DNA of 64,000 nt from Singulisphaera sp. GP187. GTDB taxonomy: Bacteria > Planctomycetota > Phycisphaerae > Phycisphaerales > SM1A02. Within the stretch, counting starts at the first letter, position 1. Every line of letters starts with the position of its first letter. A model generated the notes under the pieces. It was not told the DNA's origin and did not search any database. It was given only the letters and a program-made list of their open reading frames with translations. Below are positions 17,933 to 26,600 of the stretch, one piece after another. Where the stretch lies: positions 62,001 through 126,000 of the forward strand of contig CAMBMO010000002.1 in the NCBI GenBank assembly GCA_945868805.1, read 5' to 3'. The position numbers and the translations under genes were made by a program.

Positions 17933-19924
17933 ATGAGCGAGTCAATCACCAGCGTCCTGCAAGAGAACCGTGTCTTTGAGCCGAGCGAACACTTTCGCAG
18001 TGGGATCGGTCCAAACTATGTCCCAGACTTGCAGACCTATCACGCGAGGTTCAAGCGGTCAATCGATGATCCATCCGGCTTTTGGGGCGAAGTTGCCGAT
18101 GGATTCAATTGGTTCAAGAAGTGGACCAGCGTCGTCGAATGGAAGCTCCCAGATGCGCGCTGGTTCGTCGGGGCAACGACAAATGTCTGTGACAATTGCA
18201 TCGATCGTCAGGTTCGGGACGGTCATGGCGATGATGTCGCGATTCTTTGGGAAGGCGAGCCGTCCACGTTGGCAACGACCGACGATGCTGAAGTCCGACG
18301 CTTGACCTATTCGCAGTTGCAGCTCGAAGTATCTCGCACTGCTAATGCGCTCAAGTCGTTGGGAGTACGTCGAGGCGATGTCGTCACGATCTACATGGGA
18401 ATGGTGCCGGAGTTGGCGATCGCGATGCTTGCGTGCGCTCGAATTGGCGCACCTCATTCTGTAATCTTCGGCGGGTTCGCACCGCCGGCGATCGTCGATC
18501 GCGCGCAAGATGCAAAGAGCAAGATCATCGTGACCTGTGATGGTGCGTGGCGACGCGGTCACATTGTTCCACTCAAAGCAAATGTCGACGAAGCCTGCGA
18601 AAAGCTTCCAGATGTCGCGAGCGTCCTGGTTGTCAGTCGAACGAATTGTCCGGTGAACATGCGTGCTGGTCGCGATCACTGGTGGCACGAAATCGTGCCG
18701 ACGCAATCGACAGACTGCCCGTGCGAGGAGATGGATTCCGAGGACTTACTCTTCCTGCTCTACACCAGCGGTTCGACCGGCAAGCCAAAGGGGATTTGTC
18801 ACACGACTGGTGGATACATGGTCTACACGGCCTTCACGGCGAAGATGACATTCAATCTCGTTCCCGATCGTGGCCAGGTTTTCTTCTGCACCGCCGACAT
18901 CGGTTGGATCACCGGGCACTCCTACATCGTTTACGGAATGCTTCCCAATCGGGTACCGACCGTCATGTACGAAGGCGCGCCGAACTTTCCCGCGGAGGAT
19001 CGCATTTGGGCGATGATCGAGCGTCACAAGATCACCCACTTCTATACCGCACCGACCGCCATCCGCGCATTCATGAAGTGGGGCGACGAGCATCCACACA
19101 AGCATGACCTTTCGAGCCTTCTTCTACTTGGGACTGTCGGCGAACCGATCAACCCCGAAGCTTGGATCTGGTATCACGAAAAGATCGGTTCATCTCGATG
19201 CCCGATCGTCGACACGATGTGGCAGACGGAGACCGGCGGTCACATCTTGACGCCACTTCCTGGATGTACGCCGACAGTTCCTGGGTCTTGCACGCTGCCC
19301 TTCTTCGGAGTCGACGCTGCGATCGTCGATGAAAACGGCGCTGAGTTACCGGCGAATCAGGGCGGATTGCTGGTCATCCGACGACCTTGGCCAGGGATGC
19401 TTCGCGGAATCCACGGAGATCGAGCTCGATTCATCGAAACATACTGGTCGAAAGTGAAAGGAATGTATGTCGCCGGCGACGGCGCTCGTCGCGACGAGCG
19501 TGGCTACTTCTGGATCATGGGTCGCATCGACGACGTCATCAATGTCAGCGGACATAGGCTCGGCACAATGGAAATCGAGAGCGCGCTCGTCTCGCACGAA
19601 TCTGTCGTGGAAGCCGCGGTCGTCGGAATTCCTCACGAGATCAAGGGAACTGGAATCGCCGCGTTCGTCACACTCGCGCCCCAGTACAAGGGAGTGGCAG
19701 ACAATGCCTTGCGCAAGCGACTCATGGACCATGTTTCGAAAGAAATTGGCCCCATCGCACGACCGGACATGATTCGCTTCACGGCAAGCCTTCCCAAGAC
19801 TCGATCGGGCAAGATCATGCGACGACTACTCCGCGATATCGCCGCGGGCAAGGAATCAACGCAGGACACGACGACCCTCGAAGATTTTGCAGTGCTCGCG
19901 AAATTGCGGGAAGTCGACGAGTAG
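17933..19924 (+). CDS. acs: Acetyl-CoA synthetase (AMP-forming)
   Basis: This 663-residue adenylate-forming enzyme turns acetate, ATP and CoA into acetyl-CoA. It opens with the ACS N-terminal domain (YHARFKRSIDDPSGFWGEVA), has the ATP loop LLYTSGSTGKPKG, and the segment WQTETGGHILTPLPG that lines the acetate pocket. The C-terminal PKTRSGKIMRRLLRDIA holds the lysine that is commonly acetylated to switch Acs off. The length matches Acs (about 650). No acetyltransferase or deacetylase gene is adjacent. An 11-bp tandem repeat follows within 45 bases of the stop. Confidence 0.95.
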   Translation: MSESITSVLQENRVFEPSEHFRSGIGPNYVPDLQTYHARFKRSIDDPSGFWGEVADGFNWFKKWTSVVEWKLPDARWFVGATTNVCDNCIDRQVRDGHGDDVAILWEGEPSTLATTDDAEVRRLTYSQLQLEVSRTANALKSLGVRRGDVVTIYMGMVPELAIAMLACARIGAPHSVIFGGFAPPAIVDRAQDAKSKIIVTCDGAWRRGHIVPLKANVDEACEKLPDVASVLVVSRTNCPVNMRAGRDHWWHEIVPTQSTDCPCEEMDSEDLLFLLYTSGSTGKPKGICHTTGGYMVYTAFTAKMTFNLVPDRGQVFFCTADIGWITGHSYIVYGMLPNRVPTVMYEGAPNFPAEDRIWAMIERHKITHFYTAPTAIRAFMKWGDEHPHKHDLSSLLLLGTVGEPINPEAWIWYHEKIGSSRCPIVDTMWQTETGGHILTPLPGCTPTVPGSCTLPFFGVDAAIVDENGAELPANQGGLLVIRRPWPGMLRGIHGDRARFIETYWSKVKGMYVAGDGARRDERGYFWIMGRIDDVINVSGHRLGTMEIESALVSHESVVEAAVVGIPHEIKGTGIAAFVTLAPQYKGVADNALRKRLMDHVSKEIGPIARPDMIRFTASLPKTRSGKIMRRLLRDIAAGKESTQDTTTLEDFAVLAKLREVDE

Positions 19925-19965
19925 ATCGCGACCGAGATCGAACCGACAGGAGCGCCGAGTCGAGG

Positions 19966-20064
19966 TCGACCTGGATTCGACCTGGATTCGACCTGGATTC
20001 AACCTGGATTCAACCTGGATTCAACCTGGATTCGACCTGGATTGGATCTGGATTGGATCTGGAT
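19966..20064. repeat. 11-bp tandem repeat, nine units
   Basis: Nine contiguous 11-base units fill this stretch between the convergent acs and HD-GYP genes. The consensus is TCGACCTGGAT. Units 1-3 and 7 match it, units 4-6 read TCAACCTGGAT, and units 8-9 read TGGATCTGGAT. A degenerate tenth unit follows to 20075. Identical variants are adjacent to each other, the pattern expected of slippage or unequal exchange. The 11-base period is not a multiple of three, so it is unlikely to code. No hairpin with a T-run was seen. Confidence 0.95.
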
Positions 20065-20077
20065 TCGACCTATCTGA

Positions 20078-21031
20078 TTACACCGATTCGCAGAGAGTTT
20101 GAACGAAGGTCTTCCGAACCCCGCTGATCCGCGCCCGAATGTCGGCGAGCGAGTCCGTCACCGTCTGTTCCGAGATCTCTAAAACTTCAGAGATATCGCT
20201 ACTCGGCAACCGGTCGATGTAATGCAATTCAAGAACGAGCCTTTCGAAGCTCGTCAAACTTCTCGCGACTAACGCGACGAGCGGTGCTGATTGGTCGAGC
20301 ATTTCGTGCGGTCTCCTTGCACTACTACTGGTACTAGCGGTCGTGCCACTTCTGGCACCATTGCGCTCTCGTTCGCCCCATTGGCGATCCGTCGCCACTA
20401 CGGTTGTCAGACTACCACCATATTGGCACGTGTCCAGCTCAACGGCCTCTTCTTCTTGCGCAAGGACATTGTGGGTCCAAGTCGCAAAGGTGTCGACGAA
20501 TGCGGTGGCGAGATCAGGATCGAATTGGCCACCTGCGCATCGAAGGATCTCGTGCACAGCTTGCCTCGGCGGCCGAGCCCTTGAATAGGGGCGGTTCGTG
20601 CAAATGGCATCGTAAGTATCTGCAATGGCGATGATCCTCGACGCGAGGGGAATGTCTCGTCCGCCGAGGCGAGATGGGTATCCGTGCCCATCCCAGCGCT
20701 CGTGGTGATACCGAACTCCTGCGCGTGCGAACCCGAGCTCGGGAAACGCCGACAAAAGTCGTTCACCCACATCTGGATGTCGACGGATGACACAAAATTC
20801 CTCCTGCGTCAGCCGACCTGGCTTGTTGAGGATTTCATCTGGAATCGCGATCTTTCCGAGATCGTGAATCTTCGCGGTCGTCCGAATGGACTCGACCTGG
20901 CCCTCGTCGAGTCCAACGGCGAACGCGAGTTCCGCCGCGATCGATGCCACCCGAGCACAATGCCCGGACGCATCCACCTGTTTCATTTCAATGAGATCCG
21001 TCAGGAACGCGATTGGCGGCACATCTTGCAT
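20078..21031 (-). CDS. HD-GYP domain protein with C-terminal sigma-70 region-4-like helix-turn-helix
   Basis: This protein of about 317 residues has a complete HD-GYP phosphodiesterase domain: KIHDLGKIAIP (HD motif), a conserved HPDVGERLL, HHERWDGHGYP (HHExxDGxGYP) and ADTYDAI. That set usually means c-di-GMP hydrolysis. After an acidic and Ser/Thr-rich linker, the last 70 residues read like sigma-70 region 4 (RSLTSFERLVLELHY, then DISEVLEISEQTVTDSLA), a DNA-binding helix-turn-helix. No receiver domain or membrane segment is present. ATG 21031 is preferred because AAGGG lies five bases upstream; a GTG at 21070 would add 13 residues. It is divergent from the DUF1015 gene. Confidence 0.85.
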   Translation of the reverse strand: MQDVPPIAFLTDLIEMKQVDASGHCARVASIAAELAFAVGLDEGQVESIRTTAKIHDLGKIAIPDEILNKPGRLTQEEFCVIRRHPDVGERLLSAFPELGFARAGVRYHHERWDGHGYPSRLGGRDIPLASRIIAIADTYDAICTNRPYSRARPPRQAVHEILRCAGGQFDPDLATAFVDTFATWTHNVLAQEEEAVELDTCQYGGSLTTVVATDRQWGERERNGARSGTTASTSSSARRPHEMLDQSAPLVALVARSLTSFERLVLELHYIDRLPSSDISEVLEISEQTVTDSLADIRARISGVRKTFVQTLCESV

Positions 21032-21120
21032 TTCGACCCTTGGATCGACCTCCCGCGACCGCGCCTTCACCTAAGTTTGCAATTTTTCCATCTCCGCTCG
21101 TTACACTCCCCCCCTCTTCA

Positions 21121-22374
21121 ATGCAGATTCACCCTTTTTTGGCGATTCGGACGCCGGCGCACAGGGCCTCTGAAGTCTCATGCCCTCCTTACGACGTCGT
21201 GGACCGCTCTGAGGCCGGCGCGTTGGCGAGGAAGGAAAACAGTTTCATGCGGATCATCCGTCCGGAAGTTGACTTTCCGATTGAACAGGATCCCCATGAA
21301 TCAAAAGTCTATGAGCGCGCGAAGGAAAACCTGAGTCGACTGCTCAACCGAGGAGTGATGAAACGAGAGTCCGCCCCCTGCATGTATGTCTATCGACAAG
21401 CGCGCCAAGGGCGCCGTCAGGCAGGGCTCGTCTGCTGCGTCGATGTCGACGATTACCGACGAGGCAACATCCGACGCCATGAGCTGACCCGTCCCGACAA
21501 GGAGCTCGATCGCATGCAGCACATGATGGAGGTTGGAGCGCATTGCGAACCCGTGCTCCTCGCCGTCCTCGGTCAGGCGGAACTTGTTCGCCAACTGATC
21601 AGAGACATGAACTATCGACCCGCGATGCACTTCACTGCCCGGGATGGGGTCACGCACACGCTCTGGCCCGTCCAAGAAGTGGACCGATACCTTCGGATTT
21701 TTTCCGAAGTCGATCGCATGTACATCGCAGATGGACATCATCGCTGTGCTGCCGCGTCACGGGTGGCTCACGCACTCCAAGATTCTCCGACCAAGACCGA
21801 ATCAGACGAGATCCAGCGATTCCCTGCTGTGATCTACCCCGCAGAGGAACTCGTCATCCTCCCCTATCACCGACTTGCACGATTCGGGAGCGGAAAAACC
21901 GCAAGCGCGGTGGCGCAAATGCTGGCGGCTGTCGGATCGATCGAACACATTCCAGAGACGGAAGATCCCTCCCCCTCGAATCGTGGCGAAATCGGCATCT
22001 TTTTCGACCAAAGGTGGTGGAGATTTCGATTCCCTCCTGTCGAAGGGGCATCGGCATTGGATCGACTCGATGTCGTCCGCCTTTCGAGGACGATCCTCGA
22101 TCCGATTCTTGGAATCGCGGACGAACGCACCGATCCGAATGTGTCATTTCTTGGCGGAAGGACGATTGAAGAGCTGGCGTCCTCTGTCCTGAGCGGTCGA
22201 TTCGACATCGCCTTCGCGATGTATCCGACTTCGATCGAAGAACTCATAGAGGTCGCGCAGGCCAACCTCATCATGCCCCCCAAATCCACCTGGTTCGATC
22301 CGAAGATCCGCAGTGGTCTATTCGTTCATACTTTCACGTCGCAGTACAACCAAGAGTTACCATCCCAACCATGA
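21121..22374 (+). CDS. DUF1015 family protein
   Basis: This 417-residue protein starts MQIHPFLAIRTP, with the DUF1015 signature SCPPYDVVDRSEA close behind, and later ADGHHRCAAASRVA and a C-terminal PPKSTWFDPKIRSGLF. The family is widespread and its biochemical role is not firmly established. It recurs beside serA and serC, as here, where its stop overlaps the serA-like ATG by four bases. That context suggests a role in serine biosynthesis or its control. The ATG at 21121 is chosen because homology begins there; upstream sequence lies over the divergent promoter. Confidence 0.88.
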   Translation: MQIHPFLAIRTPAHRASEVSCPPYDVVDRSEAGALARKENSFMRIIRPEVDFPIEQDPHESKVYERAKENLSRLLNRGVMKRESAPCMYVYRQARQGRRQAGLVCCVDVDDYRRGNIRRHELTRPDKELDRMQHMMEVGAHCEPVLLAVLGQAELVRQLIRDMNYRPAMHFTARDGVTHTLWPVQEVDRYLRIFSEVDRMYIADGHHRCAAASRVAHALQDSPTKTESDEIQRFPAVIYPAEELVILPYHRLARFGSGKTASAVAQMLAAVGSIEHIPETEDPSPSNRGEIGIFFDQRWWRFRFPPVEGASALDRLDVVRLSRTILDPILGIADERTDPNVSFLGGRTIEELASSVLSGRFDIAFAMYPTSIEELIEVAQANLIMPPKSTWFDPKIRSGLFVHTFTSQYNQELPSQP

Positions 22375-23642
22375 CCGATCCGGATCCTAATTCCTACGTC
22401 ACGCCTCTCGCACTGGCTTCGCGGGTCCTCGTTCTCGACCAGTTTGGTCAGCACGGTATAGACGGGTTGCGTTCTGCTGGATGCGACGCAATTTTTAATC
22501 CCCTCCTCACGCACACGACACTCGAACAAGCGGTGCGTGATGTCGAACCCGACATCCTGGTTGCGCAGTCAACTTCGATCACAGAAAGAGTCCTCTGCGC
22601 GAGCGAGAAGCTTGGATTAGTCGTCTGCACTGGCGCGTCAACGGACATTGTTGACATCGATGCGGCGAGTCGGCACGGAATTTTCGTCGCCCATTGTCCA
22701 GGGCGAAGCGCCGCAGCTGTCGCCGAATTGGCATGGGCGTTCATCTTGGGGTGCGATCGGCAAATCGTTGACAGCGTCAACGCGCTCCGTGACGGGAGCT
22801 GGAGCGACGCTCACTTGGCGGATGCCTCTGGGCTCGCTGGAAGGACGCTCGGAATCGTCGGGCTCGGACAAGTCGGTCAGGAAATCGCCAGGCGCGGGGG
22901 CGCATTCGGAATGCATGTGGTCGCATGGAGTCGCCACATCACCGAAGAGCGCTGCGATGCGCTTGGAATCGACTACTGCGCAAACCTTGTCAATCTCGCA
23001 AAACTATCGGATGTGGTCAGCGTCAGCGTCAGTGTCAATGAGGACTCGGAGGGATTGCTCGGCGAGAAGTTCTTCAATGCACTGCGACCAGGCGCGACAG
23101 TCGTTAACACAAGTCTCGGGAGGGTTGTCAATCAGAGCGCGCTCTCGAACGCGGTGCGAACCAAGGGCATCCGAGCAGGTCTCGACCTGCATGAATACTC
23201 GAAGTCGCCCGAGTCGAGGAGCGCACTCGGCGACCTCGTCAAGCAACCTGGCGTCTATGGGACAATGAGATCTGGCGCGGCAACGAGCCAGGCGCGCGAG
23301 GCGGTCGACCACGAAGTCGTCCGAGTCATCCGTCAATGGCTCGACCACGGGACGGTTGGCGGATGCGTCAATCGAACGACGCAGAGCAGTGCGGTCACGC
23401 TGATCCATGTACGCCACCTCAACCGTCCTGGCGCGCTTGCGGGAATCTTCGATGTCATCGGCAAAGCCGGGATCAATGTTGAAGAGATGGAAAATGTGAT
23501 TTGCGCGGGTGGGGATGCCGCAATCGCTCGAATCCATCTCAACCAGACACCGACCGAGCGAAACATCTCGATGATCCGAGGTGCGCCCCACGTCCTCGGA
23601 GTGTCGGTCCAAGCAATCCAGCGCGCCACGCTCGCGACATGA
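22371..23642 (+). CDS. D-3-phosphoglycerate dehydrogenase-like protein with ACT domain; catalytic residues apparently replaced
   Basis: This 423-residue protein has the D-2-hydroxyacid dehydrogenase fold: a Rossmann motif GIVGLGQVGQEIA at about residue 162 and a C-terminal ACT domain from about 340 (HVRHLNRPGALAGIFDVIG), as in SerA. It is coupled to DUF1015 by an ATGA overlap and followed seven bases later by serC, so a role in serine synthesis is expected. Aligned by eye with E. coli SerA, the catalytic Arg240 falls on Leu249 (NTSLGRVV instead of NxSRGxVV), Glu269 on Ser277, and His292 on Arg300 (GTMRSGAAT instead of TPHIGGST). It may be a divergent enzyme or a regulatory pseudo-dehydrogenase. 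Confidence 0.8.
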   Translation: MTDPDPNSYVTPLALASRVLVLDQFGQHGIDGLRSAGCDAIFNPLLTHTTLEQAVRDVEPDILVAQSTSITERVLCASEKLGLVVCTGASTDIVDIDAASRHGIFVAHCPGRSAAAVAELAWAFILGCDRQIVDSVNALRDGSWSDAHLADASGLAGRTLGIVGLGQVGQEIARRGGAFGMHVVAWSRHITEERCDALGIDYCANLVNLAKLSDVVSVSVSVNEDSEGLLGEKFFNALRPGATVVNTSLGRVVNQSALSNAVRTKGIRAGLDLHEYSKSPESRSALGDLVKQPGVYGTMRSGAATSQAREAVDHEVVRVIRQWLDHGTVGGCVNRTTQSSAVTLIHVRHLNRPGALAGIFDVIGKAGINVEEMENVICAGGDAAIARIHLNQTPTERNISMIRGAPHVLGVSVQAIQRATLAT

Positions 23643-23649
23643 AGGAAAT

Positions 23650-24762
23650 ATGAATCACCGGCAACCAAAGCGCATCTGGAATTTCTCCGCCGGTCCGGCC
23701 ACGATGCCGACCGAAGTTCTCGACCAACTCGCCGAAGATCTCATCGATGTCGATTCGACTGGCATCGGCATACTGGAGCACAGCCATCGACAACCGACAT
23801 TTGACCGTGTGCTCGGCGATGCGGTCGAGTCATGCCGCGCTCTCGGCGAGATTCCCAAGGAGTACGAGATACTGTTCGTTCCAGGCGGAGCGACGGTCCA
23901 GTTTTCGCTGATCGCCCTGAATTTGATACCGGACAATGCAACGGCCGACTATCCGGACACCGAAGTTTGGTCCGCAAAGGCGATCGTTGAAGCGCGCGAT
24001 GCGGTACCGAGTGCGACAATCGCAGTCCCGTTCGAAGGGAAGCGATATCGATACGACCATGTTCCTGTGGAGGGCGAAATGACGCCAACTCCAGGCGCAA
24101 CATACCTGCATTACTGTTCAAACAACACAGTCCATGGAACGCGCTTCCACACACCCCCGAAGGCCGCCCCAGGTGTTCCGCTCGTTTGCGACGCCAGTAG
24201 CGAGATCTTCGGTCGACCGATGGATTGGAACAAACACGCGCTCGTGTACGCATCTGCGCAGAAAAACTTTGGAGTCGCGGGAATGTCTCTCGTGATCGCG
24301 CACCGCGATCTGATCCGCAAACCGGTTCGTCGACTTCCCTCGATGTTTTCTTATGCCGTGCATTTAGCCGCAGAGAGCCGCATCAACACTCCACCGACAT
24401 TCGCGATCCACGCAGCGGGATTGATGTTTCGTTGGATGATTGCGCAGGGTGGCGTGCGCGAAATCGAGCGTCGCAACGACGCGAAGGCGGCGCTGATCTA
24501 CAAGGAAATCGACGGCTCGGGTGGGTTCTACCGAGGGCTGAGTCGTATGGAGTGTCGCTCTCCGATCAATGTTTCATTTCGACTCAACACCGAGGAGCTC
24601 GATCAGATGTTCACGAAGGAGGCGACCGAGGCCGAATTTGACGGACTTGCGGGTCATCGAGACGCTGGTGGTATCCGGGCATCGATGTACAACGCGATGT
24701 CGATCTCAGCGAGCCAGGCACTTGCACAGTTCATGCACGACTTCGCGCAGCGACATGGCTGA
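23650..24762 (+). CDS. serC: Phosphoserine aminotransferase
   Basis: This 370-residue class V aminotransferase starts MNHRQPKRIWNFSAGPAT. It shows the PLP-lysine segment YASAQKNFGVAGMSLVI and the C-terminal GHRDAGGIRASMYNAM, both typical of SerC. It transaminates 3-phosphohydroxypyruvate to phosphoserine and, in the B6 pathway, makes 4-phosphohydroxythreonine that feeds the PdxA/PdxJ step; pdxJ is in this window. A strong Shine-Dalgarno (GAAGGA) precedes the ATG, only seven bases after the serA-like stop. It is the last gene of the DUF1015-serA-serC operon. Confidence 0.95.
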   Translation: MNHRQPKRIWNFSAGPATMPTEVLDQLAEDLIDVDSTGIGILEHSHRQPTFDRVLGDAVESCRALGEIPKEYEILFVPGGATVQFSLIALNLIPDNATADYPDTEVWSAKAIVEARDAVPSATIAVPFEGKRYRYDHVPVEGEMTPTPGATYLHYCSNNTVHGTRFHTPPKAAPGVPLVCDASSEIFGRPMDWNKHALVYASAQKNFGVAGMSLVIAHRDLIRKPVRRLPSMFSYAVHLAAESRINTPPTFAIHAAGLMFRWMIAQGGVREIERRNDAKAALIYKEIDGSGGFYRGLSRMECRSPINVSFRLNTEELDQMFTKEATEAEFDGLAGHRDAGGIRASMYNAMSISASQALAQFMHDFAQRHG

Positions 24763-24795
24763 ACAAGCGCCCGGATAAACCAGCTGAGAGTCGGA

Positions 24796-25482
24796 TTATG
24801 GAAGGTTGCGCAATCTGATTCTGCGAAACTCGATGTGCGCTCCCTCGGACTGCAGCCCAATCTTGCCTGGGACGACTTCGCACCCTTCCGCAACATTCTG
24901 CACTTCTCCATTGACGCGCAATTCCAATCGCCCATGGTCGAGGCGGATCGAATATTTGTTCCACTCGCCGAGTGGCTTCTCATTCGTGGGGTTCGCCTTG
25001 GCTGTATGCCGGCCGTCTGTTCGACTCGCATCGGCACGCATCGGAAACTCGCCGATGTTCCAGATGTCCCCTGCACTTCGACTCTCGAGTTGCGCTTCGA
25101 TCGACTTTGGCCAGACTTGATCCGCGCCGACAAGTCGTAGCAATACGCCTGAATTTCCTGGCCCCAACTTCGGATCGAATCTCCACTCCAGCTCCAACTC
25201 GAAGTTCGTGAAATCTTCGGTCGTGCGGATGTACCCCGTCGGCTTTCCTCCGCAGACAAGGACTCCGTCGCGAACCGACCAAACGAGTTTCGGGTCGCCA
25301 GCGACGCCAAGAAACGGCGTCCATCCATCCAAGTCCTTCCCGTTGAAGAGATCTCTCCATTCGGATTTCGCGGGTGCAACGGCCTTGGGATCAACGGCAG
25401 ATGGCGGCGGGGCAACCGCAGGTGTCGACTGGCTCCAATGGAGCGCGATCGAGAATGCCACGACGATCAGGGGAAAACTCAT
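24796..25482 (-). CDS. Exported DUF1080 (3-keto-disaccharide hydrolase family) protein
   Basis: This 228-residue protein begins with a signal peptide or membrane anchor (MSFPLIVVAFSIALHWSQS). It continues with a single DUF1080 beta-jellyroll domain: WRDLFNGKDLDGWTPF, GVLVCGGKPTGYI, and the C-terminal IEFRRIRLRNL. DUF1080 proteins are greatly expanded in Planctomycetota. The family includes glycoside-active 3-keto-disaccharide hydrolases and laminarinase-like folds. The ATG lies four bases after the DUF2934 gene stop, so they are in one operon. The actual substrate is unknown. Confidence 0.8.
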   Translation of the reverse strand: MSFPLIVVAFSIALHWSQSTPAVAPPPSAVDPKAVAPAKSEWRDLFNGKDLDGWTPFLGVAGDPKLVWSVRDGVLVCGGKPTGYIRTTEDFTNFELELEWRFDPKLGPGNSGVLLRLVGADQVWPKSIEAQLESRSAGDIWNIGEFPMRADASRTDGRHTAKANPTNEKPLGEWNKYSIRLDHGRLELRVNGEVQNVAEGCEVVPGKIGLQSEGAHIEFRRIRLRNLP

Positions 25483-25486
25483 GAGT

Positions 25487-25858
25487 TCAAGACTCTTTCT
25501 TGCCGCGAAGTTTTCCCTCGGCTGAAATCCAGTTGTCGAAGTCGCTTCCTCCGGACTGGAGCCAGCGGTGATACGCCGCGATCTGGACCTGTTCGTATGT
25601 CGGACCATTTCTGCCATGCGACCAATTCACCGGAGATGTCTCGACGATCGAGACGCTCTTCGCCGAAACGCTCTTCATCGAACTGCGCTTGGACGAACCG
25701 GCGAGTGTCTTCGCCGCGCGGGTCTTTGGGGTGGTCTTTTTCTTTGCGACGACTTTGACAGGCTTCTTGGATCGCTTCTTCGCGGGTGACTTTGTCGGCA
25801 TAATCTTCTCGCTCGCTTTCAGTTGTTTTCCTTGACGCTTGTTCGAAGGGTTGGACAT
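25487..25858 (-). CDS. Lysine-rich DUF2934 protein
   Basis: This small basic protein has a Lys/Ser/Ala-rich N-terminal half (PTKSPAKKRSKKPVKVVAKK and similar runs), like histone H1-type tails. The C-terminal 35 residues fit DUF2934 (EQVQIAAYHRWLQSGG, then DFDNWISAEGKL). The function of DUF2934 is not known to me; the tail suggests nucleic-acid or envelope-polyanion binding. Possible starts are ATG 25858, or ATG 25801, which begins MPTKSPAKK and has GAGAAG just upstream. It lies between the flavin reductase-like and DUF1080 genes with gaps under ten bases. Confidence 0.75.
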   Translation of the reverse strand: MSNPSNKRQGKQLKASEKIMPTKSPAKKRSKKPVKVVAKKKTTPKTRAAKTLAGSSKRSSMKSVSAKSVSIVETSPVNWSHGRNGPTYEQVQIAAYHRWLQSGGSDFDNWISAEGKLRGKKES

Positions 25859-25867
25859 CGCCACAAG

Positions 25868-26545
25868 TTATCCGTCGATGCCTCGGGATGCGAATGGATT
25901 TTTGCACTCGAGTGCCTTTCGACCCATCGGCAGTTCGAAGCGATTCTCGGTATCGCAGTATCGATTCGCACCCAGACGGCCTATCGCGCGAATCTGAGAA
26001 GGGTCGGGGACTCCCCTCCGATCGAGAATCGAGTCCCCAATGGAAAGGTGGACCACCTGTCCGATCACGATATTGCCACCACCTGCTCTCCCCTCTGCAA
26101 GGCGAATGACCTGAATCGTCCGACACTCAAATGTTGCAGGGCTCTCCATGACAGCTGGCGGAGCAATGATGCGACTTGCGCGTAGGGTCAATCCGCTCAG
26201 CTCGTATTCGCTCTCGCCATAAGGCAAATCCTCGGCGGCGGCGACCGCTCGCTGAACGATCGACTCCACGCAAATGTTGACCGTGAACTCTCCTTGCCCA
26301 CCCTCGGCAATGAGTTTGGCGTTGCGGAGCGAATCTTTCTCCCCACCATCCGAACGATTCGCGGGGCAGAAGAGCAGTGTCATCGGACTCGAACCGCATC
26401 CGTTGAAGAATGAGAACGGCGCAAGATTGACCGACGATCCGTCTGCTGCGCATGTACCGACGATGGCGATCGGCCTCGGCGTGATCAGTCCGATCAGCAT
26501 CCGATAGCGATCCTCAATTGTGTGTGCTTCCGGGTCAAACTCCAT
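25868..26545 (-). CDS. Flavin reductase-like (FMN-binding) domain protein
   Basis: This 225-residue protein fits the DIM6/NTAB flavin reductase-like family. RYRMLIGLITPRPIAIVGT is the typical start of the split-barrel FMN-binding fold, followed by NLAPFSFFNGCGSSPMTLLF and an EFTVNICVE segment. Family members bind FMN and reduce it or act as flavoredoxins. No partner oxygenase is nearby. It is divergent from the SthA-like flavoprotein, with 55 bases between starts. The ATG at 26545 is favoured over a TTG at 26554. It leads a three-gene operon with the DUF2934 and DUF1080 genes. Confidence 0.85.
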   Translation of the reverse strand: MEFDPEAHTIEDRYRMLIGLITPRPIAIVGTCAADGSSVNLAPFSFFNGCGSSPMTLLFCPANRSDGGEKDSLRNAKLIAEGGQGEFTVNICVESIVQRAVAAAEDLPYGESEYELSGLTLRASRIIAPPAVMESPATFECRTIQVIRLAEGRAGGGNIVIGQVVHLSIGDSILDRRGVPDPSQIRAIGRLGANRYCDTENRFELPMGRKALECKNPFASRGIDG

Positions 26546-26600
26546 ATTCGCCAAACGCTAGCCGACTTCGGAGTAGTTGTTCGATACGCTGTCCGCCCTC

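Noticed and set aside
19887-20102. Repeat-rich frame across the 11-bp array
   Set aside because: An 11-base period cannot hold a constant peptide repeat, the frame starts inside acs, and it has no upstream Shine-Dalgarno.
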